64,000 nucleotides of DNA from Bacillota bacterium (GTDB lineage: Bacteria; Bacillota; Sulfobacillia; JACIYH01), in the NCBI GenBank assembly GCA_030019365.1, contig JASEFA010000001.1:586953-650952 (forward strand), in the 5' to 3' direction. Below are positions 8,909-16,573 of this stretch, piece by piece. Position 1 is the stretch's first letter; every line of letters begins with the position of its first letter. The translations under genes were made by a program, and so were the position numbers. The notes beneath the pieces were generated by a model, which did not search any database, was not told the origin of the DNA, and saw only the letters and a list, made by a program, of their open reading frames with translations.

Positions 8909-8940
8909 CCCCTGTTTTCGCAAGGTGGAATCTTGATTCC
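8909..8940 (-). promoter_or_regulatory. operator-like conserved leader of mttB paralogue 1
   Basis: Reading the minus strand, a perfect inverted repeat GGAATC-AA-GATTCC (8927-8940) is followed directly by ACCTTGCGAAAACAGGGGG, which ends in the ribosome-binding site. The leader of the divergent paralogue has the same layout (GGAA-N6-TTCC-AC-N-TTGCG-R-AAACA) with the same 27-base distance to the start codon. A possible -35 (TTGACG) lies at about 8951-8956, so the repeat would overlap the -10 region. The likely binder is the IclR protein encoded next door; that is inference. Confidence 0.55.
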
Positions 8941-9042
8941 GTATCTGTATTCGACGTCAAGTCCGAAACTCCTGCTGGAGGGCCCGGCAGCACGAGGCTG
9001 CGCGGTTCAGCGCCCTCCCTGGGTGCGTGGGGCCTGTCCGGG

Positions 9043-9831
9043 TCAGGACGGGCGTCCGATACCAAACGTCTCTTCTACGTCGCGGACGGCCTCGCGGAGC
9101 TGCCGTACGATCTCCGGCAGGCGGTCGGCGGGGTATCTCCAGTCGGGCCCGGCCGCGCTGAGCGAAGCCACCGGCTCTCCACCAGGTCCCATGATGGGTA
9201 ACGCCACTCCTGCGGTCCCCCGGGTCACCTCACCCGAAGTCACGGCAAAGCCTGCTGCCCGGATCTCCTGCAACCGTGAGCGCACGGACTCCGCCCCCTC
9301 CACGGTGAGATCCCCCTCCTGCAGCGCCCGCGACATGACCTCCTCGACGGTGGAAGGATCCAGGAAGGCCAGGATCACCAGGCGCGACGATCCCCGGTAG
9401 AGGGGCAACCGCAACCCTATGGGTTCCGTGATACGGAGGTTCAGCGGACTTTCCGCCTTCTCCACGTGCACCCCTTCGCACCCGTCCCGTACGGTCAGGT
9501 AAATACTCTCCTCCAGTTCGCGCGCCAGGCGCTCCATGTGCGGGCGCGCCACCGCGCGGACATCCAGACTGCTCCACACCGTCATGCCCAGTTCCATGAG
9601 CCTCAAGCCCAGCCGGTACCGTTTGTCCGGCATTTGCGCCACAAAGCGGTGCTTCTTCAGCACCTGGAGAAGCCTGTGGGCGGTGGCAACCGGGACGCGG
9701 GTGCGCTGGGCCAGCTCCACCACACCCCACGCCTCCTGCCCGGGCCGGGGTGCCAGTTCCTCCAGTAGCTTGAGGGCCTTATCCAGCACCTGCACACCAC
9801 TCCGCTCCAACCCCCCATCCCACCTTCCCAT
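9043..9831 (-). CDS. IclR-family transcriptional regulator
   Basis: A 262-residue IclR-type regulator. The N-terminal winged helix (about residues 15-80) includes ELAQRTRVPVATAHRLLQVL and the wing DKRYRLGLRLMELG; the C-terminal GAF-like effector domain fills residues 95-255. IclR proteins repress or activate small-molecule catabolic operons as dimers or tetramers. Lying between two divergent methyltransferase operons, it is the obvious candidate regulator of both. The ATG at 9831 touches a perfect 15-base palindrome, hinting at autoregulation; a GTG at 9795 with GGAG upstream is an alternative start that would place the palindrome fully in the leader. Confidence 0.9.
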   Translation of the reverse strand: MGRWDGGLERSGVQVLDKALKLLEELAPRPGQEAWGVVELAQRTRVPVATAHRLLQVLKKHRFVAQMPDKRYRLGLRLMELGMTVWSSLDVRAVARPHMERLARELEESIYLTVRDGCEGVHVEKAESPLNLRITEPIGLRLPLYRGSSRLVILAFLDPSTVEEVMSRALQEGDLTVEGAESVRSRLQEIRAAGFAVTSGEVTRGTAGVALPIMGPGGEPVASLSAAGPDWRYPADRLPEIVRQLREAVRDVEETFGIGRPS

Positions 9832-9846
9832 TTTCGCTCAGCGAAA
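9832..9846. promoter_or_regulatory. palindromic operator candidate at the IclR gene start
   Basis: TTTCGCT-C-AGCGAAA is a perfect 7+1+7 inverted repeat immediately upstream of the IclR-family ATG. IclR proteins usually bind palindromes of 14-15 bases, and a site here would block transcription of its own gene. Its half-site AGCGAAA resembles the TTGCGRAAA part of the two mttB leaders. Confidence 0.5.
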
Positions 9847-9929
9847 TGAACATTCCGCCAACCCTCAAGTTCGCCACCCGCCAGACAGTCCCTGCAGGAA
9901 TTCGCCGGTGGGCGTAGAATCACCCGATA

Positions 9930-9965
9930 GTGGAACTCGAATTCCACGTTGCGGAAACAAGGAGG
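9930..9965 (+). promoter_or_regulatory. operator-like conserved leader of mttB paralogue 2
   Basis: The inverted repeat GTGGAA-CTCGAA-TTCCAC (9930-9947) is followed by GTTGCGGAAACAAGGAGG, which includes the ribosome-binding site of the gene at 9973. It matches the leader of the divergent paralogue in arrangement and in most bases, at an identical 27-base distance from the start codon. A weak -10 (TAGAAT, 9915-9920) lies just upstream, with no clear -35. Confidence 0.55.
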
Positions 9966-9972
9966 AGGACCC

Positions 9973-11424
9973 ATGCAAAGCGGCTGCCGAGGCGGACAGT
10001 ACCACCCCCTCTCTGACCATGCCCTGCAGGACATCCACGAGGGCGGCCTGCGCCTGCTCGAGGAAGTGGGGATCGAAGTCAACAACGAGCGTGCCCGGGC
10101 CGCTTTCGCCCGGGCCGGCGCCCGGGTAGAGGGTGCCACCCGCGTCGTGCGCATCCCCCGCCGGATGGTGGAAGAGGCCATCCGCTCCGCTCCCAAGAGC
10201 GTCACGCTATACGGCAGGGACGGCAGGGACGACCGGTACCATCTGATACTGGAAGAGAACCGGGTCTACCTGGGCACCGGGGGCACCGCGGTGAACGTGC
10301 TGGACCTGGAGGGGGTGCGCCGGCCCTCCACGCTGGAGGACGTGTGCCGGCTGGGCAGGCTGGTGGACGCCATGCCCAACGTCCATTTCTACATGCTCCC
10401 CGTTTACCCCCATGACCTGCCACCGGAAGACGTGGACGTGAACAGGTTCTACGCCGGACTTTCCAGCACTCCCAAGCACGTCACCGGCGGGGTGTATACC
10501 GTCGAAGGAGTGCGGCAGACCATCAGGATGGCCGAGATCATCGCCGGTGGTGCCGGGGAGCTCCGGCGGAAACCGATCATCTCTTTCGTCATCCTGGCCA
10601 TCAGTCCCCTGAAGATCGACGACCTTTATGGCGAGATGCTGCTGGAGATCGCCTCCGCAGGAGTGCCCGTCATCGTGCCCACCGAACCCCAGTGCGGCTC
10701 CACCGCACCGGTGACCCTGGCGGGCAACCTGGCCCTGTTCTGCGCGGAAACCCTCGCCCAGCTCACCCTGGTGCAACTGGTCAACCCGGGCAGCCCGGTG
10801 ATATGCGGATACGTGGGGACGGTGACCGACCCCCGCACCATGGGGTACTCGGCGGGCGCCGTGGAGATGGGGTTGCTGAATGCGGCGGCGGCGCAGCTCG
10901 CCCAGTACTGGCGCATCCCCTTTTACGGTACCGCGGGGATGACCGACGCCAAGGTCCCCGACGCCCAGTGCGGATACGAATCGGCCCTCACCACCCTGCT
11001 CGTAGCCATGGCCGGAGCCAACTACATCCACGACACCGCCGGCCTGTTGGATTTTGCCCTCACCATGAGCTACGAGAAGGTGATCATTGACAACGAGATC
11101 AACGGCATGGTGCTGCGCGCACTCCGGGGTATCACCGTCAATCCCGAGCACCTGGCCCTGGACGTGATCCGGGAGATGGGGCCGGGCGGAGAGTTCCTGG
11201 CCCAGGTGCATACCGTCAGGCACCTGCGCCAGGAACTGCACCTGCCCCGCCTCAGTGACCGCCAGCCCTACGACGACTGGGTGCGGGCGGGGGCCCGGGA
11301 CACCCGCAGGCGGGCGAACGAGACGGCCAGGAGCATCCTCGATGCGCCCCCCGGACGGGTCATCTCCGAGGAGGTCGAAAGGGAGCTTAAAAGGAATCTT
11401 CCCAACCTGAGGGCCGGCCACTAA
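9973..11424 (+). CDS. MttB-family (non-pyrrolysine) quaternary amine:corrinoid methyltransferase, paralogue 2
   Basis: A 483-residue MttB-superfamily methyltransferase, paralogous over its whole length to the gene at 7.4-8.9 kb and likewise without an amber codon. Shared landmarks are VYLGTGGTAVNVLDLEG (about residue 97), GSTAPVTLAGNLALFCAE (about 245) and GLLNAAAAQLAQYWRIPFYG (about 305). The ATG at 9973 has a strong AAGGAGGAGG site. The next gene, 76 bases on, encodes the cognate corrinoid protein, so this paralogue is probably the main demethylase, while paralogue 1 may use a second substrate or the next demethylation step with the same corrinoid protein. Substrate identity (glycine betaine, proline betaine, carnitine or other) cannot be settled from sequence. 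Confidence 0.9.
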   Translation: MQSGCRGGQYHPLSDHALQDIHEGGLRLLEEVGIEVNNERARAAFARAGARVEGATRVVRIPRRMVEEAIRSAPKSVTLYGRDGRDDRYHLILEENRVYLGTGGTAVNVLDLEGVRRPSTLEDVCRLGRLVDAMPNVHFYMLPVYPHDLPPEDVDVNRFYAGLSSTPKHVTGGVYTVEGVRQTIRMAEIIAGGAGELRRKPIISFVILAISPLKIDDLYGEMLLEIASAGVPVIVPTEPQCGSTAPVTLAGNLALFCAETLAQLTLVQLVNPGSPVICGYVGTVTDPRTMGYSAGAVEMGLLNAAAAQLAQYWRIPFYGTAGMTDAKVPDAQCGYESALTTLLVAMAGANYIHDTAGLLDFALTMSYEKVIIDNEINGMVLRALRGITVNPEHLALDVIREMGPGGEFLAQVHTVRHLRQELHLPRLSDRQPYDDWVRAGARDTRRRANETARSILDAPPGRVISEEVERELKRNLPNLRAGH

Positions 11425-11500
11425 CCGGACCACCGGGCATTTCGCGCGCGCTTTGTGCGATAGTCAACCCAGAAAGACCATATACAGGGAGGAATGTCAC

Positions 11501-12139
11501 ATGCTGGAGCTGATGAGGAAGCTCTCCCAGGCGGTGATCTCCGGGGACCTGGAAGGTGCGGCCGGCCTGGCAGAACAGCTGCTTGGGGACGGCGCCGCCC
11601 CGCAGGATATCATCGACAACGGGTTGATGCCGGGGATGGAATACGTGGGCGCGCAGTTCCGCAAGGGGGAGATGTTCATCCCGGAAGTGCTGCTCTCCGC
11701 CCGCGCCATGCAGAAGGCCATGGACGTGGTGAAGCCCCACCTGGTAAGCGGTAACCTCCCCAGTCAGGGGACCGTCGTCATCGGCACCGTACAGGGAGAC
11801 CTGCACGACATCGGCAAGAATCTGGTGCGCATGATGCTGGAGGCGGCCGGCTTCACCGTGGTCGACCTGGGCATCGACGTGCCCGCCGACCGGTTCCTGG
11901 AGGCGGTGAAGATCCACCGGCCCCAGGTCCTGGGGCTGTCCGCCCTGCTCACCACCACCATGCGTAACATGGCCGCCGTCATCGATACCCTGCGGGAAGC
12001 CGGCATCCGGCAAGCCGTCAAGATCATGGTGGGCGGCGCCCCCGTCACCTCCGATTTCGCCAGGACCATCGGCGCGGACGGGTACGCCCCCAATGCTGTG
12101 GCCGCTGTGGATCTGGCCAGGTCACTGGCCACCAGCTGA
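11501..12139 (+). CDS. corrinoid (B12-binding) methyl carrier protein, MtgC/MttC type
   Basis: A 212-residue two-domain corrinoid protein: an N-terminal helical cap (B12-binding_2, residues 1-85) and a Rossmann-like cobalamin domain with the base-off ligand motif DLHDIGKN near residue 103 and the later MVGGAPV loop. Such proteins carry methyl as methyl-Co(III) between the MttB-type enzyme and a THF methyltransferase. The start is the ATG at 11501 with GGGAGGA upstream. It lies directly after mttB paralogue 2. It is the only corrinoid protein in the window, so both MttB paralogues may charge it. No RamA-type reductive activator is encoded in the window, though accidental Co(II) formation normally requires one. 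Confidence 0.92.
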   Translation: MLELMRKLSQAVISGDLEGAAGLAEQLLGDGAAPQDIIDNGLMPGMEYVGAQFRKGEMFIPEVLLSARAMQKAMDVVKPHLVSGNLPSQGTVVIGTVQGDLHDIGKNLVRMMLEAAGFTVVDLGIDVPADRFLEAVKIHRPQVLGLSALLTTTMRNMAAVIDTLREAGIRQAVKIMVGGAPVTSDFARTIGADGYAPNAVAAVDLARSLATS

Positions 12140-12178
12140 CCCGGCCGGCCGCAAGGCGCGCGGATCGAGGTGCGCCCA

Positions 12179-14206
12179 ATGGGCGACCTGGTGCTGGGAA
12201 TCGACACCGGAGGGACGTTCACCGACGCCGTCCTGCTCGACCGGGAGCAGCAGCAGGTAGTCAGGTGGGCCAAGGCGCTGACTACCCACCGGGATCTGGC
12301 GGTGGGGATCGCAGATGCGGTAAGGCAGCTGGGCCTCGCTCCCGCGCAGGTCCTGGCCGGCATGATTTCCACCACCCTGGCCACCAACGCCGTGGTGGAA
12401 GGCCTGACGCGGCCGGTGGGCCTGGCGCTGATCGGCTACGACCGGGAGCTGCTGGAGCGCTTCGGGCTGGAGCGCAACATCTTCGCCACCCTGGTCACCC
12501 ATTTCCCCGGGGGCCACGACGTGTACGGGCGACCCCGCCCTGGCTTCGACCCCGAGGCCGTGGCAGCATGGGCGGAGCGCCATAAGCCGGAGGTGGAAGC
12601 ATACGCCGTCTCCGCGTACTTTAGCCCCCTCGACTCCCGTTGCGAGCAAGACGCCGCGGCAGCGATCCGTCGGATGGTGGCTGCGCCCGTTGTCCTGGGG
12701 AACGAGATGAGCACTACCCTGGGAGCGGTCAGGCGGGCCACCACAGCCAGCCTCAACGCTTCCCTGTTGCCCATCGCCCTGGAATTCATGAGCGCCCTCA
12801 GGGAGGTGCTGGACCCTCTCACCCGTGGCCCCCTGCTCTGCTGCCGGGGTGATGGCACCCTCATGCGCATCGAGACGGCCATGGCCCGCCCCATAGAGAC
12901 AGTGGCCTCAGGACCGGCGGCGTCAGCCGTGGGAGCCACGTTCCTGGCCCATCGTCCCACCGCCCTGGTGCTGGACGTGGGCGGCACCAGCAGCGACATA
13001 GCCCTGGTGGTGGACGGTGGCCCGCGAATCTCCCCGCAAGGGGCAACGGTGGGTGGGTATCCCACCGCCCTGCCCGCCGTCGCCATGCGGACGGTAGGCC
13101 TAGGAGGCGACAGCCGGGTAGGTCCCGCCCACCCCACTGGCGAACCGGGAGAGTCGCTCGCCATCGGACCGGAGAGGGTAACGCCGCTGGCACGGCTGGC
13201 CGCCCAATACCCGGGTATTCTGCCGCAATTGCACGCTGCTGCAACCCGGCCCCTGGGCCCGGACGACGTCCTGCTCCTCGACTACTGGTATCTGGTGCGT
13301 GACCCGGGGGACGAGGTGGGGCCTGACCCGGGGAACATGGTGGTGCCTGACCCGGGGAACGAGGCCGGGACGCTGACCGGGCCGGAAAGGGAACTGATCG
13401 GCGCCCTGTCGGCAGGGCCGCTCAACCTTCCGGCCCTGCTCGAGCGCCTCCGGGTGCCCCACCTGCGCCTGGTGCCCTGGCAGAGGCTGCTCCGCAAAGG
13501 AATCCTGGCCCGCGCCGGCCTCACCCCCACCGACGCCATGCACGTCACCGGGCAGTACGAACCGTGGGATGCCGAAGCCTCACGACTGGCCAGCCGCCTG
13601 CTGGCCGGTGCGCTCGGTCGAGGCCCCGGCGAGGTGCCCTGCCTCGTGTTCACCCTGGCGGCCCGCATCCTCGCCCGCGCCGTAGTGGCCTATCTGGCCC
13701 CGGCAGCCGACGAGCAGGCCACCCCCCACCCCGGGTGGCTCGTGGAGGCAGCCCTTAGGCCTGAACGGCGGGACACCTGGCCCCTCCTCCCCGAACTGCA
13801 CCTGGACGTGCCGCTGGTGGCGGTGGGCGGAGCCGGGCCGGTGCTGGTGCCCCTGGTGGCAGAGACCCTGCACACAGAATGCCTGATCCCGCCCCATCAC
13901 CCGGTAGCCAGTGCCACCGGGGCGGCGATGGCCAAACTGGTGGCGCGCTGCGAGGGACGCATCCACCCCGCGAGCCCGGCCGGCGGATCCCTGGTCAGTA
14001 TTGACGGCCAACACGCGACCTTCTTCGACGAAGAAAGAGCCTTTGCCCACGCCCGGGAAGCGGCTGCCCGCGCAGTCCGGGCCCTGGCGGCTCGGGAGGA
14101 CCTGCCGGAATCCGGGCCGGTGCAGGTATCCCTGATCCCCGAGGGGAGCGGATACCGCGTGGCGGCCGCCCTGGAAGCCTCCCTGGCCCAGCTCGGCGCC
14201 TGCTGA
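12179..14206 (+). CDS. hydantoinase A/oxoprolinase-family (ASKHA) protein
   Basis: About 675 residues related to the HyuA/ATP-dependent oxoprolinase family. The N-terminal ATPase signature is GIDTGGTFTDAVLLD, and a second phosphate-binding motif DVGGTSSDIALVVDGG is near residue 265, so the ASKHA nucleotide fold looks intact. Classical members hydrolyse hydantoins or 5-oxoproline with ATP and need a HyuB partner, which is absent here. Members are often seen beside corrinoid methyltransferase genes, where their role is unproven; they could hydrolyse a cyclic amide substrate, or use ATP like the ASKHA domain of corrinoid activators. The ATG at 12179 has GAGGTG upstream; a GTG at 12170 is also in frame. 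A 24-base tandem repeat inserts a DPGN-type linker near residue 375-400. Confidence 0.78.
   Translation: MGDLVLGIDTGGTFTDAVLLDREQQQVVRWAKALTTHRDLAVGIADAVRQLGLAPAQVLAGMISTTLATNAVVEGLTRPVGLALIGYDRELLERFGLERNIFATLVTHFPGGHDVYGRPRPGFDPEAVAAWAERHKPEVEAYAVSAYFSPLDSRCEQDAAAAIRRMVAAPVVLGNEMSTTLGAVRRATTASLNASLLPIALEFMSALREVLDPLTRGPLLCCRGDGTLMRIETAMARPIETVASGPAASAVGATFLAHRPTALVLDVGGTSSDIALVVDGGPRISPQGATVGGYPTALPAVAMRTVGLGGDSRVGPAHPTGEPGESLAIGPERVTPLARLAAQYPGILPQLHAAATRPLGPDDVLLLDYWYLVRDPGDEVGPDPGNMVVPDPGNEAGTLTGPERELIGALSAGPLNLPALLERLRVPHLRLVPWQRLLRKGILARAGLTPTDAMHVTGQYEPWDAEASRLASRLLAGALGRGPGEVPCLVFTLAARILARAVVAYLAPAADEQATPHPGWLVEAALRPERRDTWPLLPELHLDVPLVAVGGAGPVLVPLVAETLHTECLIPPHHPVASATGAAMAKLVARCEGRIHPASPAGGSLVSIDGQHATFFDEERAFAHAREAAARAVRALAAREDLPESGPVQVSLIPEGSGYRVAAALEASLAQLGAC
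13301..13372 (+). repeat. three tandem 24-base repeats inside the hydantoinase-like gene
   Basis: Units start at 13301, 13325 and 13349, each beginning GACCCGGGG and giving the residue pattern D-P-G-(D/N)-x-x-x-P. The unit length is a multiple of three, so the frame is kept. It encodes a flexible insertion not expected in the family and is probably a recent replication-slippage product. Confidence 0.85.
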
Positions 14207-14276
14207 GAAGACAGCCCCGCCCGGGCGCGGACAGCATCAGCCGACGAGGTGATAGCCCCGCAGGCCGCGCGGGGGA

Positions 14277-15332
14277 TCAGACAGAGAGGCGGCGGGCGAT
14301 GGCGGTGAAGGCCCGCCCGGCCTCGCTATCGGGCTCATAGATGGCCACGGGCCGGCCCAGGTCGGAACCGGCACGGATTTCCGCCGTCAGCGGGATCTCC
14401 CCCAGGAAAGGCACGCCCAGGTGCCGCGCCAGCTCCTCTCCCCCGCCGCGGCCGAACACGTAGCTGCGGCGGCCGCACCCCGGGCAGACGAAGCAGGACA
14501 TGTTCTCCACCACGCCCAGGATTTCCTGATCTGCCCGGCGGGCAAAGGCGCCCGCCCGGCTGGCCACCTGCACCGAGGCGGGCTGGGGAGTGGTCACCAG
14601 CACCAGGGCACTGCGGGGCAGCATCTGGGTCACCGACAGGGGGATGTCCCCCGTCCCCGGCGGCAGGTCGATGAAGAGGAACTCGGGATCACCCCACTCC
14701 ACGTCCTGCAGCATCTGCTGCAGCGCCCGGACGAGCAGGGGGCCCCGCCAGATGACGGGCTGGTCCTCGGGGAGGAAGAAGCCGATGGACATCACCTTCA
14801 TGCCGTGACTCTCCAAGGGAGCGATCTTGCCGTTCTCTGCCTGGGGGGTGCCGTTGATCCCCAGCAGGTGGGGAATGCTGAAGCCGTATATGTCCGCATC
14901 GAGCAGGCCCACCGCGCGCCCCGCGGCCGCCACCGCCGCGGCCAGATTGACGGTGACGGTGGACTTGCCCACCCCTCCCTTGCCGCTGCCCACGGCAATC
15001 ACCCGGGTGCGGGAGGCAGGGCTCATGATACCCGTGGGCCGGGCCATGTCATGCCGGAGCCGCTCGGCCAGGGCCTCTCGCTCCGCGTCGGTCATGGCCG
15101 ACAGGTCGACTTCCACCTCCTCCACCCCGGGAAGACGGCCGACCTCGGCCACCACATCGCCCCGGATCTTGTTGCGCAGGGGGCATCCCGGCACGGTGAG
15201 AGCCACCCCCACCCGCACCCTTCCTCCCTCGATGTGGACTCCCTTCACCATGCCCAGCTCGGTGAGACTGCGCCCCAACTCGGGGTCCATCACCCGGCCC
15301 AGGGCTTCCAGCACCTGCTCCCGTGAGACCAT
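14277..15332 (-). CDS. mrp: Mrp/NBP35-family Fe-S cluster carrier ATPase
   Basis: A 351-residue protein with an N-terminal MIP18/DUF59 domain (residues 1-90) and a deviant-Walker P-loop ATPase domain. The P-loop is GSGKGGVGKST near residue 115, and a CPGC pair near residue 283 is the expected bridging Fe-S cluster site; GDPEFLFIDLPPGTGD is also typical. Mrp/ApbC proteins bind and hand over [4Fe-4S] clusters in the cytoplasm, which matters in a genome with this many Fe-S proteins. The ATG at 15332 has AAGGAGAG upstream. A palindrome at 15350-15364 sits just upstream. It converges with the hydantoinase-like gene; the ~70 bases between contain a GC-rich hairpin without a T tract. Confidence 0.94.
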   Translation of the reverse strand: MVSREQVLEALGRVMDPELGRSLTELGMVKGVHIEGGRVRVGVALTVPGCPLRNKIRGDVVAEVGRLPGVEEVEVDLSAMTDAEREALAERLRHDMARPTGIMSPASRTRVIAVGSGKGGVGKSTVTVNLAAAVAAAGRAVGLLDADIYGFSIPHLLGINGTPQAENGKIAPLESHGMKVMSIGFFLPEDQPVIWRGPLLVRALQQMLQDVEWGDPEFLFIDLPPGTGDIPLSVTQMLPRSALVLVTTPQPASVQVASRAGAFARRADQEILGVVENMSCFVCPGCGRRSYVFGRGGGEELARHLGVPFLGEIPLTAEIRAGSDLGRPVAIYEPDSEAGRAFTAIARRLSV

Positions 15333-15349
15333 CTGCCACTCTCCTTAGA

Positions 15350-15364
15350 ATACCCGCAGGGTAT
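15350..15364. promoter_or_regulatory. perfect palindrome upstream of mrp (CsoR-family-like operator)
   Basis: ATACCC-GCA-GGGTAT (plus strand) lies 17 bases before the mrp ATG and directly precedes its ribosome-binding site. The shape resembles operators of the CsoR/RcnR/CstR family (ATACCC...GGGTAT), whose members sense metals or sulfur species. No such regulator gene is in the window. The rest of the 15333-15595 gap shows nothing else I can support. Confidence 0.4.
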
Positions 15365-15595
15365 ATTTCAGCACGTACCAGACGCCCGCAAACCGCCCCA
15401 CGACGCCTCTTCCCCCACGCCTCCCCGCCCAGAGTTCGCTAGAAACTGGCTGACAGCCTGACGCCAGAAAGTAGCGGACGGGGTCGAAGTTGGGCCATCC
15501 GACAACAGGATAGTAACATCTCCGGGGCCATGCGTCAGCAGGTCGGGCACGGGGTGGTGGCGAAGCCTGATACCGCGCATGAGAGGGGTGGTAAT

Positions 15596-16459
15596 GTGCT
15601 GAAGACGAACAGGGAGCGGCTGGTGATGATATCGGTCCTGGGCGAGGTATCCAGCCCGGGAGGCGCCCAGCCCCCGCACCGGGTGGGGTACGACGGGGTG
15701 GCCCGGGTGCTGCCGGGGACTGGCGGCATCAGTTACAACGTGAGGGTGGGTGACCCCGCCTTCGGTTGGGCGGGCGACCACGTGGAGCCCGGCGTCAGCA
15801 CCAAGACCAAGGACGAAGCCCCCAACCACGGCTACAATACCCTGTGCTGCGTGGGCAACGACGCTTACGTGGTCTCCGGCGATGCCAAGGGGGCCCGGGG
15901 TGTGGTGACGGGGAAGCACGGGGGCATAGAGCACGTGCTCATCGACTTCCCGCCCGACGTGCTCGAGAAGCTGGTGATCGGCGACAAGATCCAGGTGCGG
16001 GCCTGGGGACAGGGCCTGGAAATCGAGGGTTACCCCGACGTGAGGTGCATGAGCCTGGACCCGCGCCTGCTGGAGAAGATGGGCATCCAGGAGAAAGACG
16101 GCGTGCTGGAGGTGCCGGTGGCCGGAATCGTACCCCCCGAGTTCATGGGGAGCGGGCTGGGATCGGCGGCCGCCGAGCGGGGCGACTACGACATCACCTC
16201 CATGGAGAAGGAGGGGCTGCGCGAGTTGGGGCTGGACCGGCTCCGCCTGGGGGACATCGTGGCCATCCGGGACGCCTCTTCGTATTACGGGCGCAGCTAC
16301 CGCCGGGGAGCGATCATCATCGGCGTGGTCGTCCACAGTGACTCCTACACGTCCGGCCACGGGCCCGGGGTCACGTCCCTAATGACCTCTCTCACGGGGA
16401 GGATCCGGCCGGTGCAGGTGGAGCGGGCCAACATCGCCGAATACCTCGGCCTGCGTTGA
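15596..16459 (+). CDS. DUF4438 family protein
   Basis: About 287 residues matching the uncharacterised DUF4438 family, known mostly from thermophilic bacteria. Characteristic stretches are VLPGTGGISYNVRVGD and AFGWAGDHVEPGVS in the first third, GVVTGKHGGIEHV in the middle and HGPGVTSLMTS near the end. No catalytic motif that I recognise and no signal peptide or membrane segment are present, so the product is probably cytoplasmic. I chose the GTG at 15596 with GAGAGGGG upstream; the frame is open further upstream to 15530 but the added residues look non-homologous. It is transcribed alone, divergent from mrp and convergent with the beta-CASP gene. Function unknown. Confidence 0.78.
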   Translation: MLKTNRERLVMISVLGEVSSPGGAQPPHRVGYDGVARVLPGTGGISYNVRVGDPAFGWAGDHVEPGVSTKTKDEAPNHGYNTLCCVGNDAYVVSGDAKGARGVVTGKHGGIEHVLIDFPPDVLEKLVIGDKIQVRAWGQGLEIEGYPDVRCMSLDPRLLEKMGIQEKDGVLEVPVAGIVPPEFMGSGLGSAAAERGDYDITSMEKEGLRELGLDRLRLGDIVAIRDASSYYGRSYRRGAIIIGVVVHSDSYTSGHGPGVTSLMTSLTGRIRPVQVERANIAEYLGLR

Positions 16460-16573
16460 CACCGCCGGTCACGGACGGCGCAGCCCGCCCCAGTTAGCGG
16501 ACGGCGCGGCAGAGCGCCCGCCACCCGCCCCAGACGGCGACGGCGCGGGCGCCAGGAGACACGCTGCGGGGGA

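Noticed and set aside
7439-11424. Possible pyrrolysine-containing trimethylamine methyltransferase genes
   Set aside because: Both mttB-type genes are open from start to normal C-terminus with no in-frame amber codon, and no pyl genes are in the window.
11425-11500. Possible cobalamin riboswitch before the corrinoid protein gene
   Set aside because: The gap is only 76 bases and shows no B12-box; it is too short for a cobalamin aptamer.
13301-13372. A short CRISPR-like repeat
   Set aside because: The three units are directly adjacent without spacers and keep the reading frame of the hydantoinase-like gene, so this is a coding tandem repeat.
14207-14276. A bidirectional terminator between the hydantoinase-like gene and mrp
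   Set aside because: A CCCCGC...GCGGGG stem is present but no T tract follows on either strand, so I do not call it a terminator.
15368-16360. A 330-codon minus-strand frame opposite the DUF4438 gene
   Set aside because: The plus-strand frame carries the recognisable family; the minus frame is His/Gly/Gln-rich with no motif and crosses the mrp leader.
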